Source of the DNA: Moraxella sp. VT-16-12
Lineage (GTDB): Bacteria > Pseudomonadota > Gammaproteobacteria > Pseudomonadales > Moraxellaceae
NCBI RefSeq assembly: GCF_002224245.2
Contig: NZ_NKHK02000004.1
Coordinates: forward strand, 1 to 64,000
Direction: 5' to 3'
DNA: 64,000 bases
The notes beneath the pieces are model-generated. The model did no database searches, was not told the origin of the DNA, and worked only from the letters and a program-made list of their open reading frames with translations. A program made the translations under genes and the position numbers. Shown piece by piece: positions 1 through 8,897 of the stretch. Numbering within the stretch: the stretch's first letter is position 1; each line of letters begins with the position of its first letter.

Positions 1-40
1 AGTGTGGTTTGCCCATGTGAGAGTAGGTCATCGTCAGCAT
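1..40 (+). rRNA. rrf: 5S ribosomal RNA, 3' end (partial)
   Basis: The first 40 bases match the conserved 3' end of bacterial 5S rRNA (CCCATGTGAGAGTAGGTCAT followed by a short 3' strand). The 5' part lies outside the window. A strong terminator starts ten bases downstream, so this is the end of an rRNA operon. The exact 3' end is uncertain by a few bases. Confidence 0.85.
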
Positions 41-49
41 CCTTATTTA

Positions 50-77
50 CCCCCGCCAAGAGATTGGTGGGGGTTTT
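50..77 (+). terminator. rRNA operon terminator
   Basis: A nine-base stem (CCCCCGCCA / TGGTGGGGG, one G-T pair) closes a short AGAGAT loop and is followed by TTTT. It lies directly behind the 5S end. It could also help stop the convergent gene at 86-1402. Confidence 0.8.
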
Positions 78-85
78 GGTTGGGG

Positions 86-1402
86 TTATATCCATTCCCT
101 ATCTGTCAAATCATTATTTAGCTTTGTAACTAGCACTTGGTCAATCTTATAATTATCAATATCCACCACTTCAAATTTATAGCCTTCATGCTCTACAAAA
201 TCTGCCAATCTGGGGATTTTGCGTAGGCGGTACATGATAAACCCTGCTAATGTCTCATAATGTTCCCAGTCAGAAAATTCATTGATTTCTAAGGCGTGTT
301 TGACATCATCAATCGGTGTTAGACCGTCAATAAACCACGAATTTTCATCTCGTTTGATGATTTGCTGGTCCTCAGCTTCTGGAACAACCCAATCCCCCAT
401 CACGGTAGTCATGATGTCAGACAGTGTGATAAGACCCACGACCAGAGCATATTCATTGATCACCACGGCGATTTTGTCGTTACTGGCACGAAATTTATCC
501 AAAAGTTCTGATAAGGTGAGTGTGTCAGGAATGATGAGTAGGTTACGAATGACACTTTCATTGAGCTGTACAAGTGATTGGTTATTGAGCAGTCTCACCA
601 AAATGTCTTTTGTGTCCACATAACCAATGACTTGGTCAATATGCTCATTACACACCAAAAATTTAGAATAAGGATAGTCAGCAATTTTTTGGCGAATAGA
701 CTCTTCGGATTCATCAAGTGTAAAAAATACCACATCATCACGGGCGGTCATTGATGATGGCACAGTACGTTCTTCTAATTCAAAAACATTTTCAATAAAA
801 TGATGTTCTTGTTGCTGTAATACACCCGCTTCTGCTCCTGCATCCATGATGGCGGAAATGTCATCAAAAGTGATATTATCTTCACGAACGGTATTGATTT
901 TAAAAATACGGAAAGTTAAATTAGCAATGGCATTAATCGCCCATGCCAATGGCTTGACCGCCTTGATGATTACCAATATGGGGTTGATGACAAATAAGGC
1001 GGCTCTTTCCGGATTTATCATGGCAATACGCTTGGGAATTAGGTCAGCGTACAAAATAAACAAAAGTGTTACTACCACAAAACTGGCAAAAAATGCAATG
1101 TTGTCTATCCATTGACCTTGATAAAACTGTCCAATAAATGTCGCAAAATAAGGACGTAATGCCCCTTCACCGACCGAACCACCCAAAATTGCCACAGCGT
1201 TTAAACCAATTTGTGATGTGGCAAAGAAATCAGCAGAGTGATTTTGCAAGTGTAGGATTTTATCAGCACGTTCATCACCTGCTTCGGAGAGTAATTGTAG
1301 CTTGATTTTCCTAGCCCCTGCCAATGCAATCTCTGAAATAGAAAAAAAGCTAGAAATTAAAATTAAAATTAAAATTAAAAATAGATTTTGTAGTAAGTCC
1401 AT
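86..1402 (-). CDS. CNNM/CorC-family membrane protein (hemolysin-like, DUF21 + CBS pair)
   Basis: An inner-membrane protein of the CNNM/HlyC-CorC family, whose members are linked to Mg2+/Co2+ efflux or tolerance; the substrate is not known here. The N-terminal DUF21 region has four hydrophobic segments and the family motif FFSISE. A CBS-domain pair follows in the middle, then a C-terminal transporter-associated domain that ends near VLVTKLN. I chose the ATG at 1402 because the family begins with this segment (MDLLQNL). A TTG 39 bases further upstream (1441), preceded by AGGA, is an alternative that adds 13 residues. The first membrane segment is encoded by a hexanucleotide repeat (1354-1380). 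The gene converges on the rRNA operon. Confidence 0.85.
   Translation of the reverse strand: MDLLQNLFLILILILISSFFSISEIALAGARKIKLQLLSEAGDERADKILHLQNHSADFFATSQIGLNAVAILGGSVGEGALRPYFATFIGQFYQGQWIDNIAFFASFVVVTLLFILYADLIPKRIAMINPERAALFVINPILVIIKAVKPLAWAINAIANLTFRIFKINTVREDNITFDDISAIMDAGAEAGVLQQQEHHFIENVFELEERTVPSSMTARDDVVFFTLDESEESIRQKIADYPYSKFLVCNEHIDQVIGYVDTKDILVRLLNNQSLVQLNESVIRNLLIIPDTLTLSELLDKFRASNDKIAVVINEYALVVGLITLSDIMTTVMGDWVVPEAEDQQIIKRDENSWFIDGLTPIDDVKHALEINEFSDWEHYETLAGFIMYRLRKIPRLADFVEHEGYKFEVVDIDNYKIDQVLVTKLNNDLTDREWI
1354..1380. repeat. Hexanucleotide tandem repeat (AAATTA)x4+
   Basis: Four exact AAATTA units plus a partial fifth. Read on the minus strand inside the CNNM-family gene they encode an alternating Leu-Ile run in the first membrane helix. 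A change in copy number would keep the frame and change the helix by two residues per unit. Confidence 0.85.
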
Positions 1403-1485
1403 GTGGTTTCCCAATGATGGTAATAATGATAAGTTTACCAAGTTATCCTAAAATTTCAAGACATCTTGATGAGCCAGTAAAAACA

Positions 1486-1512
1486 AAAGACGGAAGGTGG
1501 CTTTCCGTCTTT
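1486..1512 (-). terminator. Terminator of the ubiG / HAD-SDR unit
   Basis: Read on the minus strand, AAAGACGGAAAG pairs with CTTCCGTCTTT around a short CCAC loop, followed by TTTTGTTTTT. It lies just after the stop of the gene at 1555-3012. Confidence 0.8.
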
Positions 1513-1554
1513 ATAGCAAGTTTGATACCAATTGGTCTATAATAGTTAGTGCGT

Positions 1555-3012
1555 TTATTTGGGTTGACAATTGATGACTTGTCCTTTGATGCCAATGGCA
1601 TGGTCTGTCATGAGATAGACATAAGCAGGCATGATGTCAGCAGGGGTTTTTAAGGTCAAGGGATTTTCGCCGGGAAAAGCGTGGGCTCTCATGTTGGTGC
1701 GTGTCGCTCCGGGATTGATGACATTAAAACGTAAAGTGGTATGGCGATTTGTTTCTTGGGTAAACAAGTCGCTAACACTTTCTAGGGATTGCTTGGATAA
1801 GGCATACGCCCCCCAAAATGCCCTTGGCCTTGCACCAACGCCACTGCTGGTAAAGATGACTGAGCCTGCTACCGACGCTCTTAATAGTTCAAATAAAGCT
1901 TGGGTTAGCATAAAAGGAGCGGTCAGATTGATTTTTAGAACTTTTTCAAAGGTGATGGGGTCGTACATTTCAAGTGGGGTTAAAGCACCTAAAATGGCGG
2001 CATTATGCACCAAACCATCCAATCTGCCAAATTCTTTTTGGATAAGGTGAGCCAGTTCATTCATTTGAGCAAACGTTGCCTGACCCAAATCCATCGGTAA
2101 AATGGCAGGTGTGGGAAGGTGTTCATTTTCTATTTGGTCATAGACCGCTTCTAGTTTGCTTGGGGTTTTGCCAAGCAGTAGCACGGTCGCCCCACATCTG
2201 GCATAAGTTAAAGCAAGCTCTTTGCCAATGCCGTCGCCTGCTCCTGTAACTAGGATGATTTTATCAGTCAGACTGTCCTTTTGTGGGATAAATGTCAAAA
2301 TGTCTTTGTGGCGGTCTTTGGGTTTGGGGTCATCTAGCCAATTTAGGGTGTGAAAAATAAGCTCTGATACGCTGTCTGCGATGACATCTGCCCCCCAATC
2401 GTTGGGGTTTTCGTTTGGGGTGATGTAGCCGAATTTGGCGACCATCGTCATCATGCCTGCTGTTTTGCCTGCTTGAATGTCTCTGATGTGGTCGCCAATA
2501 TAGATGGCTTGGGTAGGGTCAATGTTAAGTTTTTGACAAGCCAACAACATGGGTTCAGGGTCAGGTTTGGTATTTGCCACATCATCAGGGCAAACCAATA
2601 CCGAGCAACGTGTGTCTAGGTGTAGTTTGGCAAGTAATTGTTCTGCTAAATAGCGGGGTTTGTTGGTAACAATGCCCCAATGCACTCCCCGTTTTTCCAA
2701 AGTCTTTAAAAAGTCATCAAGTCCATCAAACAGTTTGCTGTCTATGCAAATGTCTTGTTCATATAAATCCAAAAATTCTTGTCTATAAGCCAGCAGTTTG
2801 GGGTTGCTGTCTGCCACATCGCCAAGTTCATCGCCAAACATCAGTTTGACCATTGCCCTTGCTCCTGCGGATACTTGTTCACGAATGGCGGTATCTGTTG
2901 GGGCAGGGTGATTGTATTTGGCACACATTTGTTTGATGATGCGAATAAAATCAGGAGCAGTATCTATTAAGGTGCCATCTAAGTCAAATAAAACTGTGTT
3001 GCGAGTATTCAT
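1555..3012 (-). CDS. Fusion of phosphoglycolate phosphatase-like HAD domain and YciK-like SDR
   Basis: One 485-residue frame holds two enzymes. Residues 1-225 are a HAD phosphatase of the Gph type: nucleophile motif FDLDGT near residue 10, a conserved Lys in VTNKP, and the GDHIRDI acidic motif. Gph normally removes 2-phosphoglycolate. From about residue 250 there is a short-chain dehydrogenase: TGAGDGIG nucleotide-binding motif, NAA, Ser in TSSG, and catalytic YALSK near residue 402. It resembles YciK, whose substrate is unclear. In Acinetobacter these are, as I recall, adjacent separate genes. The linker has no Met from which the SDR could start, so a true fusion is likely. The ATG overlaps the ubiG stop by four bases (ATGA), indicating coupled translation. 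Confidence 0.88.
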   Translation of the reverse strand: MNTRNTVLFDLDGTLIDTAPDFIRIIKQMCAKYNHPAPTDTAIREQVSAGARAMVKLMFGDELGDVADSNPKLLAYRQEFLDLYEQDICIDSKLFDGLDDFLKTLEKRGVHWGIVTNKPRYLAEQLLAKLHLDTRCSVLVCPDDVANTKPDPEPMLLACQKLNIDPTQAIYIGDHIRDIQAGKTAGMMTMVAKFGYITPNENPNDWGADVIADSVSELIFHTLNWLDDPKPKDRHKDILTFIPQKDSLTDKIILVTGAGDGIGKELALTYARCGATVLLLGKTPSKLEAVYDQIENEHLPTPAILPMDLGQATFAQMNELAHLIQKEFGRLDGLVHNAAILGALTPLEMYDPITFEKVLKINLTAPFMLTQALFELLRASVAGSVIFTSSGVGARPRAFWGAYALSKQSLESVSDLFTQETNRHTTLRFNVINPGATRTNMRAHAFPGENPLTLKTPADIMPAYVYLMTDHAIGIKGQVINCQPK

Positions 3013-3752
3013 GTGTTATCTGCCTTTTTAAAAGCCATCATATAATTGACATCTACATTGGCATTAGATAACCAATAGTGCTTTGTGATGGGGTTGTAGT
3101 GCAAGCCTGTCATGTCAAAACGCTCAAATCCTGATTCTATCGCCATGCGGTCAAGCTCGGCAGGGGTGATAAATTTATGAAAATCATGTGTGCCTTTATC
3201 CACAAGACCAAGTACATACTCTGCCCCAACAATGGCAAATAAATACGATTTTGGGTTGCGGTTAATGGTGGACAGCACACAGATGCCATTTGGTTTTAAT
3301 AGTTCAAAACATGCTCGTACGATGGCTTGTGGGTCTGGGACGTGTTCTAACATTTCCATGCAAGTAACCACATCAAAACTGCCTGCTTGTTCTTTGGCAA
3401 GCTCTTCTACCGCCACACAAGCAAATGAGACATTATCAATACCTACTCTTTGGGCATGAATCTCCCCTGCTTTTAGATTTTCTTCGCCCAAATCAACTCC
3501 TAACACGTCAGCCCCACGCACCGCCATCGCACAAGAGAGTATGCCACCGCCACAACCAATATCAGCGACTTTTTTGTGGGCTAATGATGAGCCAAAATGA
3601 GATTTGAGCGTATCATCAATCCAGTTTAAGCGTAAAGGATTGATGTCGTGTAGGGATTTAAATGCCCCATTTTTGTTCCACCATTCATCAGCAAGGCGAG
3701 TGAATTTACCAATTTCGTCAAAATCGGCATTGGCTTTGGTTGAAATTGTCAT
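3009..3752 (-). CDS. ubiG: Ubiquinone biosynthesis O-methyltransferase UbiG
   Basis: SAM-dependent enzyme that carries out both O-methylations in ubiquinone synthesis. The 247-residue length is normal for the family. Family signatures are the N-terminal WWNKNGAFKSLHDINPLR, the SAM-binding motif ADIGCGGGILS near residue 65, and the MLEHVPDP block. It is the first gene of a two-gene unit with the HAD-SDR fusion, joined by an ATGA overlap. This is the conserved ubiG-gph-yciK order of Moraxellaceae, with the last two genes fused here. Confidence 0.95.
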   Translation of the reverse strand: MTISTKANADFDEIGKFTRLADEWWNKNGAFKSLHDINPLRLNWIDDTLKSHFGSSLAHKKVADIGCGGGILSCAMAVRGADVLGVDLGEENLKAGEIHAQRVGIDNVSFACVAVEELAKEQAGSFDVVTCMEMLEHVPDPQAIVRACFELLKPNGICVLSTINRNPKSYLFAIVGAEYVLGLVDKGTHDFHKFITPAELDRMAIESGFERFDMTGLHYNPITKHYWLSNANVDVNYMMAFKKADNT

Positions 3753-4085
3753 CTTTTGTCCAAAAATGTGATTTGGTGGCTATCTTATCATGTTCGCTTG
3801 TCTTTGACTACTTTAAATCAGCAAAGTTTGACAATCTGGTTAAAATGGTATCCGATTTTTGTTTTTAAAAAATTTACATAATACAACGCTTTATTAAGAA
3901 TTCTATTACCATAAAACATAAAAAATACGGTAAACTATACAATACTCAAATATTGGCTTAAAAAATGCATACTTTTATTATAATGGTATGTTTTTTAATC
4001 ATAAAAATCATACGATGATGACCATTGGGGTTCGTCATTTTTTCATGGGTGCATTTATCACCATAAATTTAACTAGGATTTTATC
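3753..4085. other. Intergenic region between divergent ubiG and dsbA
   Basis: 333 AT-rich bases between two divergent genes that must hold both promoters. I see TTGACA near 3833 but no convincing -10 at the right spacing. A weak five-base inverted repeat (ATGAC...GTCAT plus a T tract) lies about 40 bases upstream of dsbA. No small gene or RNA is evident. Confidence 0.5.
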
Positions 4086-4706
4086 ATGAAATATGCTCTA
4101 AAATTAGCCACCATGGCGGTTACTGTCGGTTTGGCAGGTGTCAGTTATGCAAATGACTTTGTGGAAGGGGTGGATTATAAAGTTGTGCCGAACCCTGAAA
4201 AAATCGCAGGTGATGTGGTTGTTGTGCGTGAGTTTTTCTGGTATGGCTGTCCGCATTGTTACACCTTAGAGCCACACATGCAAAAATGGGCAAAAACTCG
4301 TGGCAAAGATGTGGCCTTTTTTCGCACACCTGCGGTGATGAATGCGGTATGGGAAGTGCCTGCCCGTGGCTTTTATGCAGCTCAGCTGATGGGCTATGAA
4401 GAAAAAACGCATCAGGCGTTATTTGACGCCATTCATAAAGACAAAAAACGAGTGGATAAAAATCAGCAAACCTTAGCGGATTGGTATGCCACACAAGGCT
4501 TGGACAAAGGAAAGTTTAACAGTTTGTACAACTCCTTTGCAGTAACTACCAAGATTGAGCGTGCCAAAGCAGGTGCGATGCGTTATGGTTTGTCAGGCGT
4601 GCCTGCGGTGGTGGTGCATGGCAAATATGTGGTGTCAGGCGATGGTGCCAAAGTTACCCAAGTGGTTGATTTTTTGGTAAAAAAAGTCAAAGAAGAAAAT
4701 AAATAA
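4086..4706 (+). CDS. dsbA: Thiol:disulfide interchange protein DsbA
   Basis: Periplasmic oxidase that introduces disulfides into exported proteins. A signal peptide ends near ...GVSYA, and a thioredoxin fold follows with the active-site motif CPHC at about residues 55-58 and the cis-proline loop GVPAVVV near residue 172. The length of 206 residues fits DsbA. It is followed directly by its own terminator. The autotransporters, OmpA-like protein and other exported proteins in this window are possible clients, which is inference. Confidence 0.95.
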   Translation: MKYALKLATMAVTVGLAGVSYANDFVEGVDYKVVPNPEKIAGDVVVVREFFWYGCPHCYTLEPHMQKWAKTRGKDVAFFRTPAVMNAVWEVPARGFYAAQLMGYEEKTHQALFDAIHKDKKRVDKNQQTLADWYATQGLDKGKFNSLYNSFAVTTKIERAKAGAMRYGLSGVPAVVVHGKYVVSGDGAKVTQVVDFLVKKVKEENK

Positions 4707-4716
4707 CATCAAAATT

Positions 4717-4739
4717 GGGCGTAAAAATACGCCCTTTTT
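4717..4739 (+). terminator. dsbA terminator
   Basis: GGGCGTA / TACGCCC stem with an AAAA loop followed by a T tract, just after the dsbA stop. Confidence 0.85.
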
Positions 4740-4750
4740 ATTGGTTTGAT

Positions 4751-4774
4751 AAATGGCTTTTTAAAAAGCCATTT
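4751..4774 (-). terminator. Terminator of the OmpA-like gene
   Basis: A 24-base perfect palindrome (AAATGGCTTTTT and its complement) sits between convergent genes. On the minus strand it follows the stop of the OmpA-like gene. Confidence 0.7.
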
Positions 4775-4778
4775 TTAA

Positions 4779-5717
4779 TTAACGATTGGCTTGGGGAATG
4801 ACCACCATCACACGGCGGTTGGTGTAGCGACCTTCTTCGGTGGCATTGGTGGCGATGGGACGAGATTCACCATAGCCGATTGCTGTTAGGCGACTTGGGT
4901 TGATGCCATATTGAGAGATAAGTGCCTGACGAACGGTATTGGCACGGCGTTGTGATAGCCCAACATTGTACGCATCAGTGCCATTGGAGTCAGTATGACC
5001 TTCAATGATGGCATCCATGCCAGAGTATTGAGCGAGAAACTCAGCAGCTTTATCCACTTCACCTTTAAACTCAGGTTTGATGTTGCTCTTATCATGGTCA
5101 AACTGAATGTTAAGACGTAAAGTAGGCACTTGTGCCACAGGTGGGGGTGGGGGAGTAAAAACAGGTGGCTGTGGGATGGTGGGCTGTAAAGAGATGGGTT
5201 CAGGACAGTTATTGACATCAACACGGCTGATTTGGTGTCCTTGACGATAAGTGTTTTGTAATAACTCACCTGCGGTAGTGGAGTTTACTTGTTCTAAATG
5301 CGGTTGAAAGTTGTCGCCGATATGAACAACAAAATACTGCACTTCACGGGGGCGAACGCTGACTAATAGTGGGTTTGCTGCAAGGTCGTTGATGTGTACA
5401 CCTGTGGGAACAGAGCTAAGTTGAACTGTGCCTGCACAGACAGCACTGGACGTATAATGCCCATCTTGAACACTGACTAAAAAACGACCATCTATACCAA
5501 TATTGGTGCTAGATTCTTTGGCTTTTTGATTGTTGCTTGCAGGACGGATAAAGACCATGCCCCCTGCTCGGTCGCTGTATGTTAAGCTACGAAATTCATC
5601 TATGGTGCCTGTGGTGGATTTATGCCACATGACATTACCCACATTGCGAGTGTTAGCGTGGGCAGACAATCCTGTAACCAAAACAAGACAAGCAACTGCA
5701 AGTGTCTTTAATTTCAT
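4779..5717 (-). CDS. OmpA-like peptidoglycan-binding envelope protein
   Basis: Exported protein of 312 residues: signal peptide (cleavage near LSAHA), an N-terminal region of about 150 residues I do not recognise, a proline-rich linker near residues 175-193, and a C-terminal OmpA domain (about residues 200-310). That domain contains the peptidoglycan-binding signature, including EGHTDSNGTDAYN, LSQRRA and GYGESRPI. It probably anchors an envelope structure to the cell wall. The N-terminal part is not an eight-stranded OmpA barrel, so this is not the classical porin. The RBS (AAGGTGATTTT) is well placed before ATG. The gene stands alone between terminators. Confidence 0.85.
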   Translation of the reverse strand: MKLKTLAVACLVLVTGLSAHANTRNVGNVMWHKSTTGTIDEFRSLTYSDRAGGMVFIRPASNNQKAKESSTNIGIDGRFLVSVQDGHYTSSAVCAGTVQLSSVPTGVHINDLAANPLLVSVRPREVQYFVVHIGDNFQPHLEQVNSTTAGELLQNTYRQGHQISRVDVNNCPEPISLQPTIPQPPVFTPPPPPVAQVPTLRLNIQFDHDKSNIKPEFKGEVDKAAEFLAQYSGMDAIIEGHTDSNGTDAYNVGLSQRRANTVRQALISQYGINPSRLTAIGYGESRPIATNATEEGRYTNRRVMVVIPQANR

Positions 5718-5874
5718 AAAATCACCTTGTTCTCAGTAAAAAAGGGCGTATTATCCGCTATTATTACACAAACTTTGCTTTATGTGGAATGCAAATATAC
5801 TAAATGGATACAAAATGATGACAACCAGCATAAACAATGCTTGTTGTGATAAAAAATTGTATGTTTTTTTTCAA

Positions 5875-5900
5875 TAAAAAACCCCTGATTTTATCAGGGA
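5875..5900 (-). terminator. Terminator of the OmpW-like gene
   Basis: On the minus strand CCCTGA / TCAGGG closes a TAAAA loop and is followed by a run of six or more T. It lies just downstream of the 5924 stop. Confidence 0.8.
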
Positions 5901-5923
5901 TTTTTGAAGGTCGCCTTGTTTGT

Positions 5924-6556
5924 TTAGAACTTATGGCTAACACCAACGCTATAAACCACAGGGTTTACTTCTAGTTCGCCGATTTTTCTGCCATCTAGTT
6001 CAAGGTCGGTTTTTAGGTCGGCATAACGCACATCAGCAAACACGCCCCAAGGAGAGTTGGTGGGTGAGTAAGTAACGCCGATTTGAGCGGCAGGAGCAAC
6101 CACGGTATCTGCTTCTAGTTTTTTGCCCTTAATAGATGTGCCATTAATTTTTTCAACTAGTAGTTTTTCTTCATAAGGAACAAGCACAGTTGCACCAATA
6201 CCAACATTTGCCCCAAAGCCATGATAAGTTGGTGTGTTGTATTTAAAGGTCAAAGTTGGTGGCAAATGCTTAAAGCGAGCGATGTTTTTTTTGGCTCCAT
6301 CAGTGGTTGCAGAAACTGTGTGTTCAAATGGCGTGGCCAAAAGCAATTCTGCGGAAAAAGGCGTGTTACCAAAACGATAATCAAAAGAAGGTAACAAAGC
6401 AGCTTCCCCACTCACTTCTGCTTTTAAAAGGTCCGAATTGATGTTTTTGTCGGCAGTTGGGTCAAGATAGCCCAAACCTGCTTTAAAGGTAAGGTTTGCT
6501 GATGCAACGCCAGCGATGGCAATAAGGCTGGTCGCTAGGACGAGTTGTTTTAACAT
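5924..6556 (-). CDS. OmpW family outer-membrane protein
   Basis: Predicted eight-stranded outer-membrane barrel of 210 residues. A signal peptide ends at ...GVASA, the motif KHLPPTLTFKYN is typical of OmpW, and the last residue is Phe (SVGVSHKF) as needed for BAM recognition. OmpW proteins form narrow hydrophobic channels for small apolar molecules; the ligand here is unknown. It has its own RBS (AAGGTGATACC) and terminator, so it is a single-gene unit. Confidence 0.88.
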   Translation of the reverse strand: MLKQLVLATSLIAIAGVASANLTFKAGLGYLDPTADKNINSDLLKAEVSGEAALLPSFDYRFGNTPFSAELLLATPFEHTVSATTDGAKKNIARFKHLPPTLTFKYNTPTYHGFGANVGIGATVLVPYEEKLLVEKINGTSIKGKKLEADTVVAPAAQIGVTYSPTNSPWGVFADVRYADLKTDLELDGRKIGELEVNPVVYSVGVSHKF

Positions 6557-6701
6557 GGTATCACCTTGTTTAGTTATGTTGCACCCAATGGGTGATGAAA
6601 GTGAACTTTCATGACTTTATTATACACAGCTTGGTAGTGGCGTTCAACCATTTTGGGCGAGATGGTATCAAATGGCAGATAAAATGACCAAAAAACCGCC
6701 A

Positions 6702-7229
6702 TCACTCATCTGTATGGAACAACAAAAACAGTTCAGTGATGTTGTCTTCTAGGGCATTTGCCATCTGTACCATGGTGTCATCATTTCTCATTTCGTCCAT
6801 GTCTTCATCAATACCTGACAGTACTATCATGGGCAAGGTGAGCATGGCAACGTCTTCTTCGGTATCAGGGTCATCAAACCAATCTGCCGTTTCATCAGCA
6901 TACATGGCATCCACAAAACCAATCGCCCATGCCACAAGGTCGCCATCATCACTAAAATCAAGCTCACCATCATCAAAAGGCAACTCTATCGGCTCTTCGT
7001 TTTTTAGGGTGTCGGTCAGCTCTTGTTGCCATGCTTTTAGGGCGGCTTTGACGTTGCTAGGGACAGTTGCATCTTGACCTTCAAAAAAAGCTGACAGCCA
7101 ATTGGGTGATGGTTTGCCAACCACAGTGGCGGTCAAAAACCCATGAGCGGCGATGGGGTCAAGCCCTGTTTGATTGGCGGGTGAATCTAGATAGTCAAAT
7201 AACTCGTCTTTGGATAGGGTGTCAGTCAT
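6702..7229 (-). CDS. UPF0149 (YgfB/YecA) family protein
   Basis: Acidic cytoplasmic protein of 175 residues that matches the YgfB/YecA family in its opening (LSKDELFDYL, then HGFLTA) and in the WAIGFVDAM block. No C-terminal SEC-type zinc motif is present. The biochemical role of this family is poorly defined. A small acidic protein gene lies 18 bases upstream on the same strand, so the two are probably co-transcribed. Confidence 0.8.
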   Translation of the reverse strand: MTDTLSKDELFDYLDSPANQTGLDPIAAHGFLTATVVGKPSPNWLSAFFEGQDATVPSNVKAALKAWQQELTDTLKNEEPIELPFDDGELDFSDDGDLVAWAIGFVDAMYADETADWFDDPDTEEDVAMLTLPMIVLSGIDEDMDEMRNDDTMVQMANALEDNITELFLLFHTDE

Positions 7230-7247
7230 GCTGGTTGGTTCTCTGGG

Positions 7248-7481
7248 TTAGTCGTCAGGATACTCGTCATCAAAATCATCAAAGTCATCATCAAATTCAG
7301 CAAAATCATCATCAGATTCTAAGGCAAGTTTTAGTTTATTAAGACGCTGTTCTTCTAAAAGAGCGTCTATTTTAAGTCGCTTTTCTAAGGGTTTTGTTTT
7401 GGTGTCTTCGGCAAGCTGTGCATCAGCATCTTCATCAAAGTTGTCGTCATCAAAATCATCATCAAGGCTACTCATGACCAC
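7248..7481 (-). CDS. Small acidic protein, PA3496-like
   Basis: 77 residues, extremely acidic at both ends (Asp/Glu/Phe runs) around a basic central helix (KPLEKRLKIDALLEEQRL). That centre resembles the PA3496-type putative envelope-integrity proteins of Pseudomonas and Acinetobacter, though the assignment rests on this short segment only. No signal peptide. It probably forms one unit with the UPF0149 gene downstream. ATG at 7475 is an alternative start. Confidence 0.6.
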   Translation of the reverse strand: MVMSSLDDDFDDDNFDEDADAQLAEDTKTKPLEKRLKIDALLEEQRLNKLKLALESDDDFAEFDDDFDDFDDEYPDD

Positions 7482-7550
7482 TCCTGAATCATCAAATGGT
7501 GAAAATTTTAACCCTTATAGAATGCTTTTTGTGTTTTGTCAAGTACTTTT

Positions 7551-8897
7551 TTAATCGGACAATAAAACAATGTCCCTAACTGTTGCTATGCGATTGGCGG
7601 TGGATTCGCTGACGGCTTTTAACCAGCGACTTTGGCGTTCGCTGACGGTATGGGGGTTGATAAGTTTGTCAAGCTCGCTGTATGTGCTAAGCTCACGCAA
7701 ATCCGAATCTTCTACCAAAATCAGTACCCGTTCTTTGTATTTTTGGGCAACTTGCATGACATTGTCTTTGTGTTTGATGCTGCTGACGGTGGCTCGCACA
7801 GGCAATCCAAAGCGTTTAAGCTCTCGGTGTTTGTCATAGACGATTTGGTTGAGCATGGTCATCAGTTTGGCAAGCATCATGGCAGCAACAGCGACTTTGG
7901 CGTGGCGGTTTTCTGCTTTTAGGGTAACGGTTGCCCCTTGTTCGCTATAATCATCTATGCCAAAAAGACTGACCCCAGAGACAACAGGCAGTTTTAATAA
8001 CTCATGTACAGCTTTGGTCAGTAGCTGAGTGCATAAAGAAAAATAGGCGACTTTGGTGTGATGGCTGACGGTTGCCATTAGGTTATTGACATCATCAAAA
8101 GAGATTTGCACCACCATGTAGTTATCTTTGTTGTGTTTGTTGCGTTGTTGGTCGCTTGGGCTGGTTTGGTCATCGTGGGTTTTATCTTGTTCCAAAGATG
8201 AGATGTCAAACGTGGTTTTTGCTGGCTGACGGGTATTGTTTGTTTGTTGTGTTGATGAGATTGGTGTGATGACATCATCAGTTTGCGGGGTCAATGTGGA
8301 TGAGATGGTGGGGTAAATGTCAGGGCTTAATAGACGTAAACGCACATCGTCAGCTATCTTTTTAAGCATATTTTTGCTGGGGCGAGCGATATAACCATAA
8401 ATAAGCACAATGATGATGTGCAAAACAAACATCGCCAATAAAAACGCCCAATTTTGTGAGATAATCTCTGCTCGGTTGATGGCGTGAGTGTGTACTGCTA
8501 CTGAGCCTAAGACTTGATTGTGTAGGGTGATGGTTTCTGTGGCAACAAAGCTTTGTGGCGATTCTTTGCCCACAGGTACAATCAAGTTATCTTTGCTGTC
8601 ATACACACCAACAAAATCCACTTGATTGTCCTTGATGTGGCGGTTGGCGATGACGCTCACACTCACACGGTCTTGGGCATTTAGGGGTGTGGCAATCTCT
8701 TCGGCGATGAGCGTGGCTTTATGTTGGGCGATGGCTTGTTGTTGTTTGCTTTGTGTGTAGTCTTGGCTGACCACAAAAAATAGCAAATGCAAACTCATGC
8801 TGACCAAAATGATGACAGCAAATAGCCCTTGGCGTGGTGCAAAATAAGTCATAATCGTCTTTATTGGGTTTTGTAACGCACGCCCATTGGGCGACAT
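7551..8897 (-). CDS. AhpA/YtjB-like inner-membrane protein
   Basis: 448-residue membrane protein. One hydrophobic segment lies near residues 25-45, then a periplasmic sensor-like region of about 90 residues, then a second hydrophobic segment (AFLLAMFVLHIIIVLIYGYIA). A long cytoplasmic part has a Thr/Gln/Asp-rich linker and a C-terminal domain of about 180 residues. Position divergent from serB is typical of the AhpA/YtjB (Smp) family, and the topology agrees. The function is unclear; it looks like a sensor or regulator without a kinase domain. The first Met is at 8897; another at 8852 is equally plausible. The gene stands alone. Confidence 0.65.
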   Translation of the reverse strand: MSPNGRALQNPIKTIMTYFAPRQGLFAVIILVSMSLHLLFFVVSQDYTQSKQQQAIAQHKATLIAEEIATPLNAQDRVSVSVIANRHIKDNQVDFVGVYDSKDNLIVPVGKESPQSFVATETITLHNQVLGSVAVHTHAINRAEIISQNWAFLLAMFVLHIIIVLIYGYIARPSKNMLKKIADDVRLRLLSPDIYPTISSTLTPQTDDVITPISSTQQTNNTRQPAKTTFDISSLEQDKTHDDQTSPSDQQRNKHNKDNYMVVQISFDDVNNLMATVSHHTKVAYFSLCTQLLTKAVHELLKLPVVSGVSLFGIDDYSEQGATVTLKAENRHAKVAVAAMMLAKLMTMLNQIVYDKHRELKRFGLPVRATVSSIKHKDNVMQVAQKYKERVLILVEDSDLRELSTYSELDKLINPHTVSERQSRWLKAVSESTANRIATVRDIVLLSD

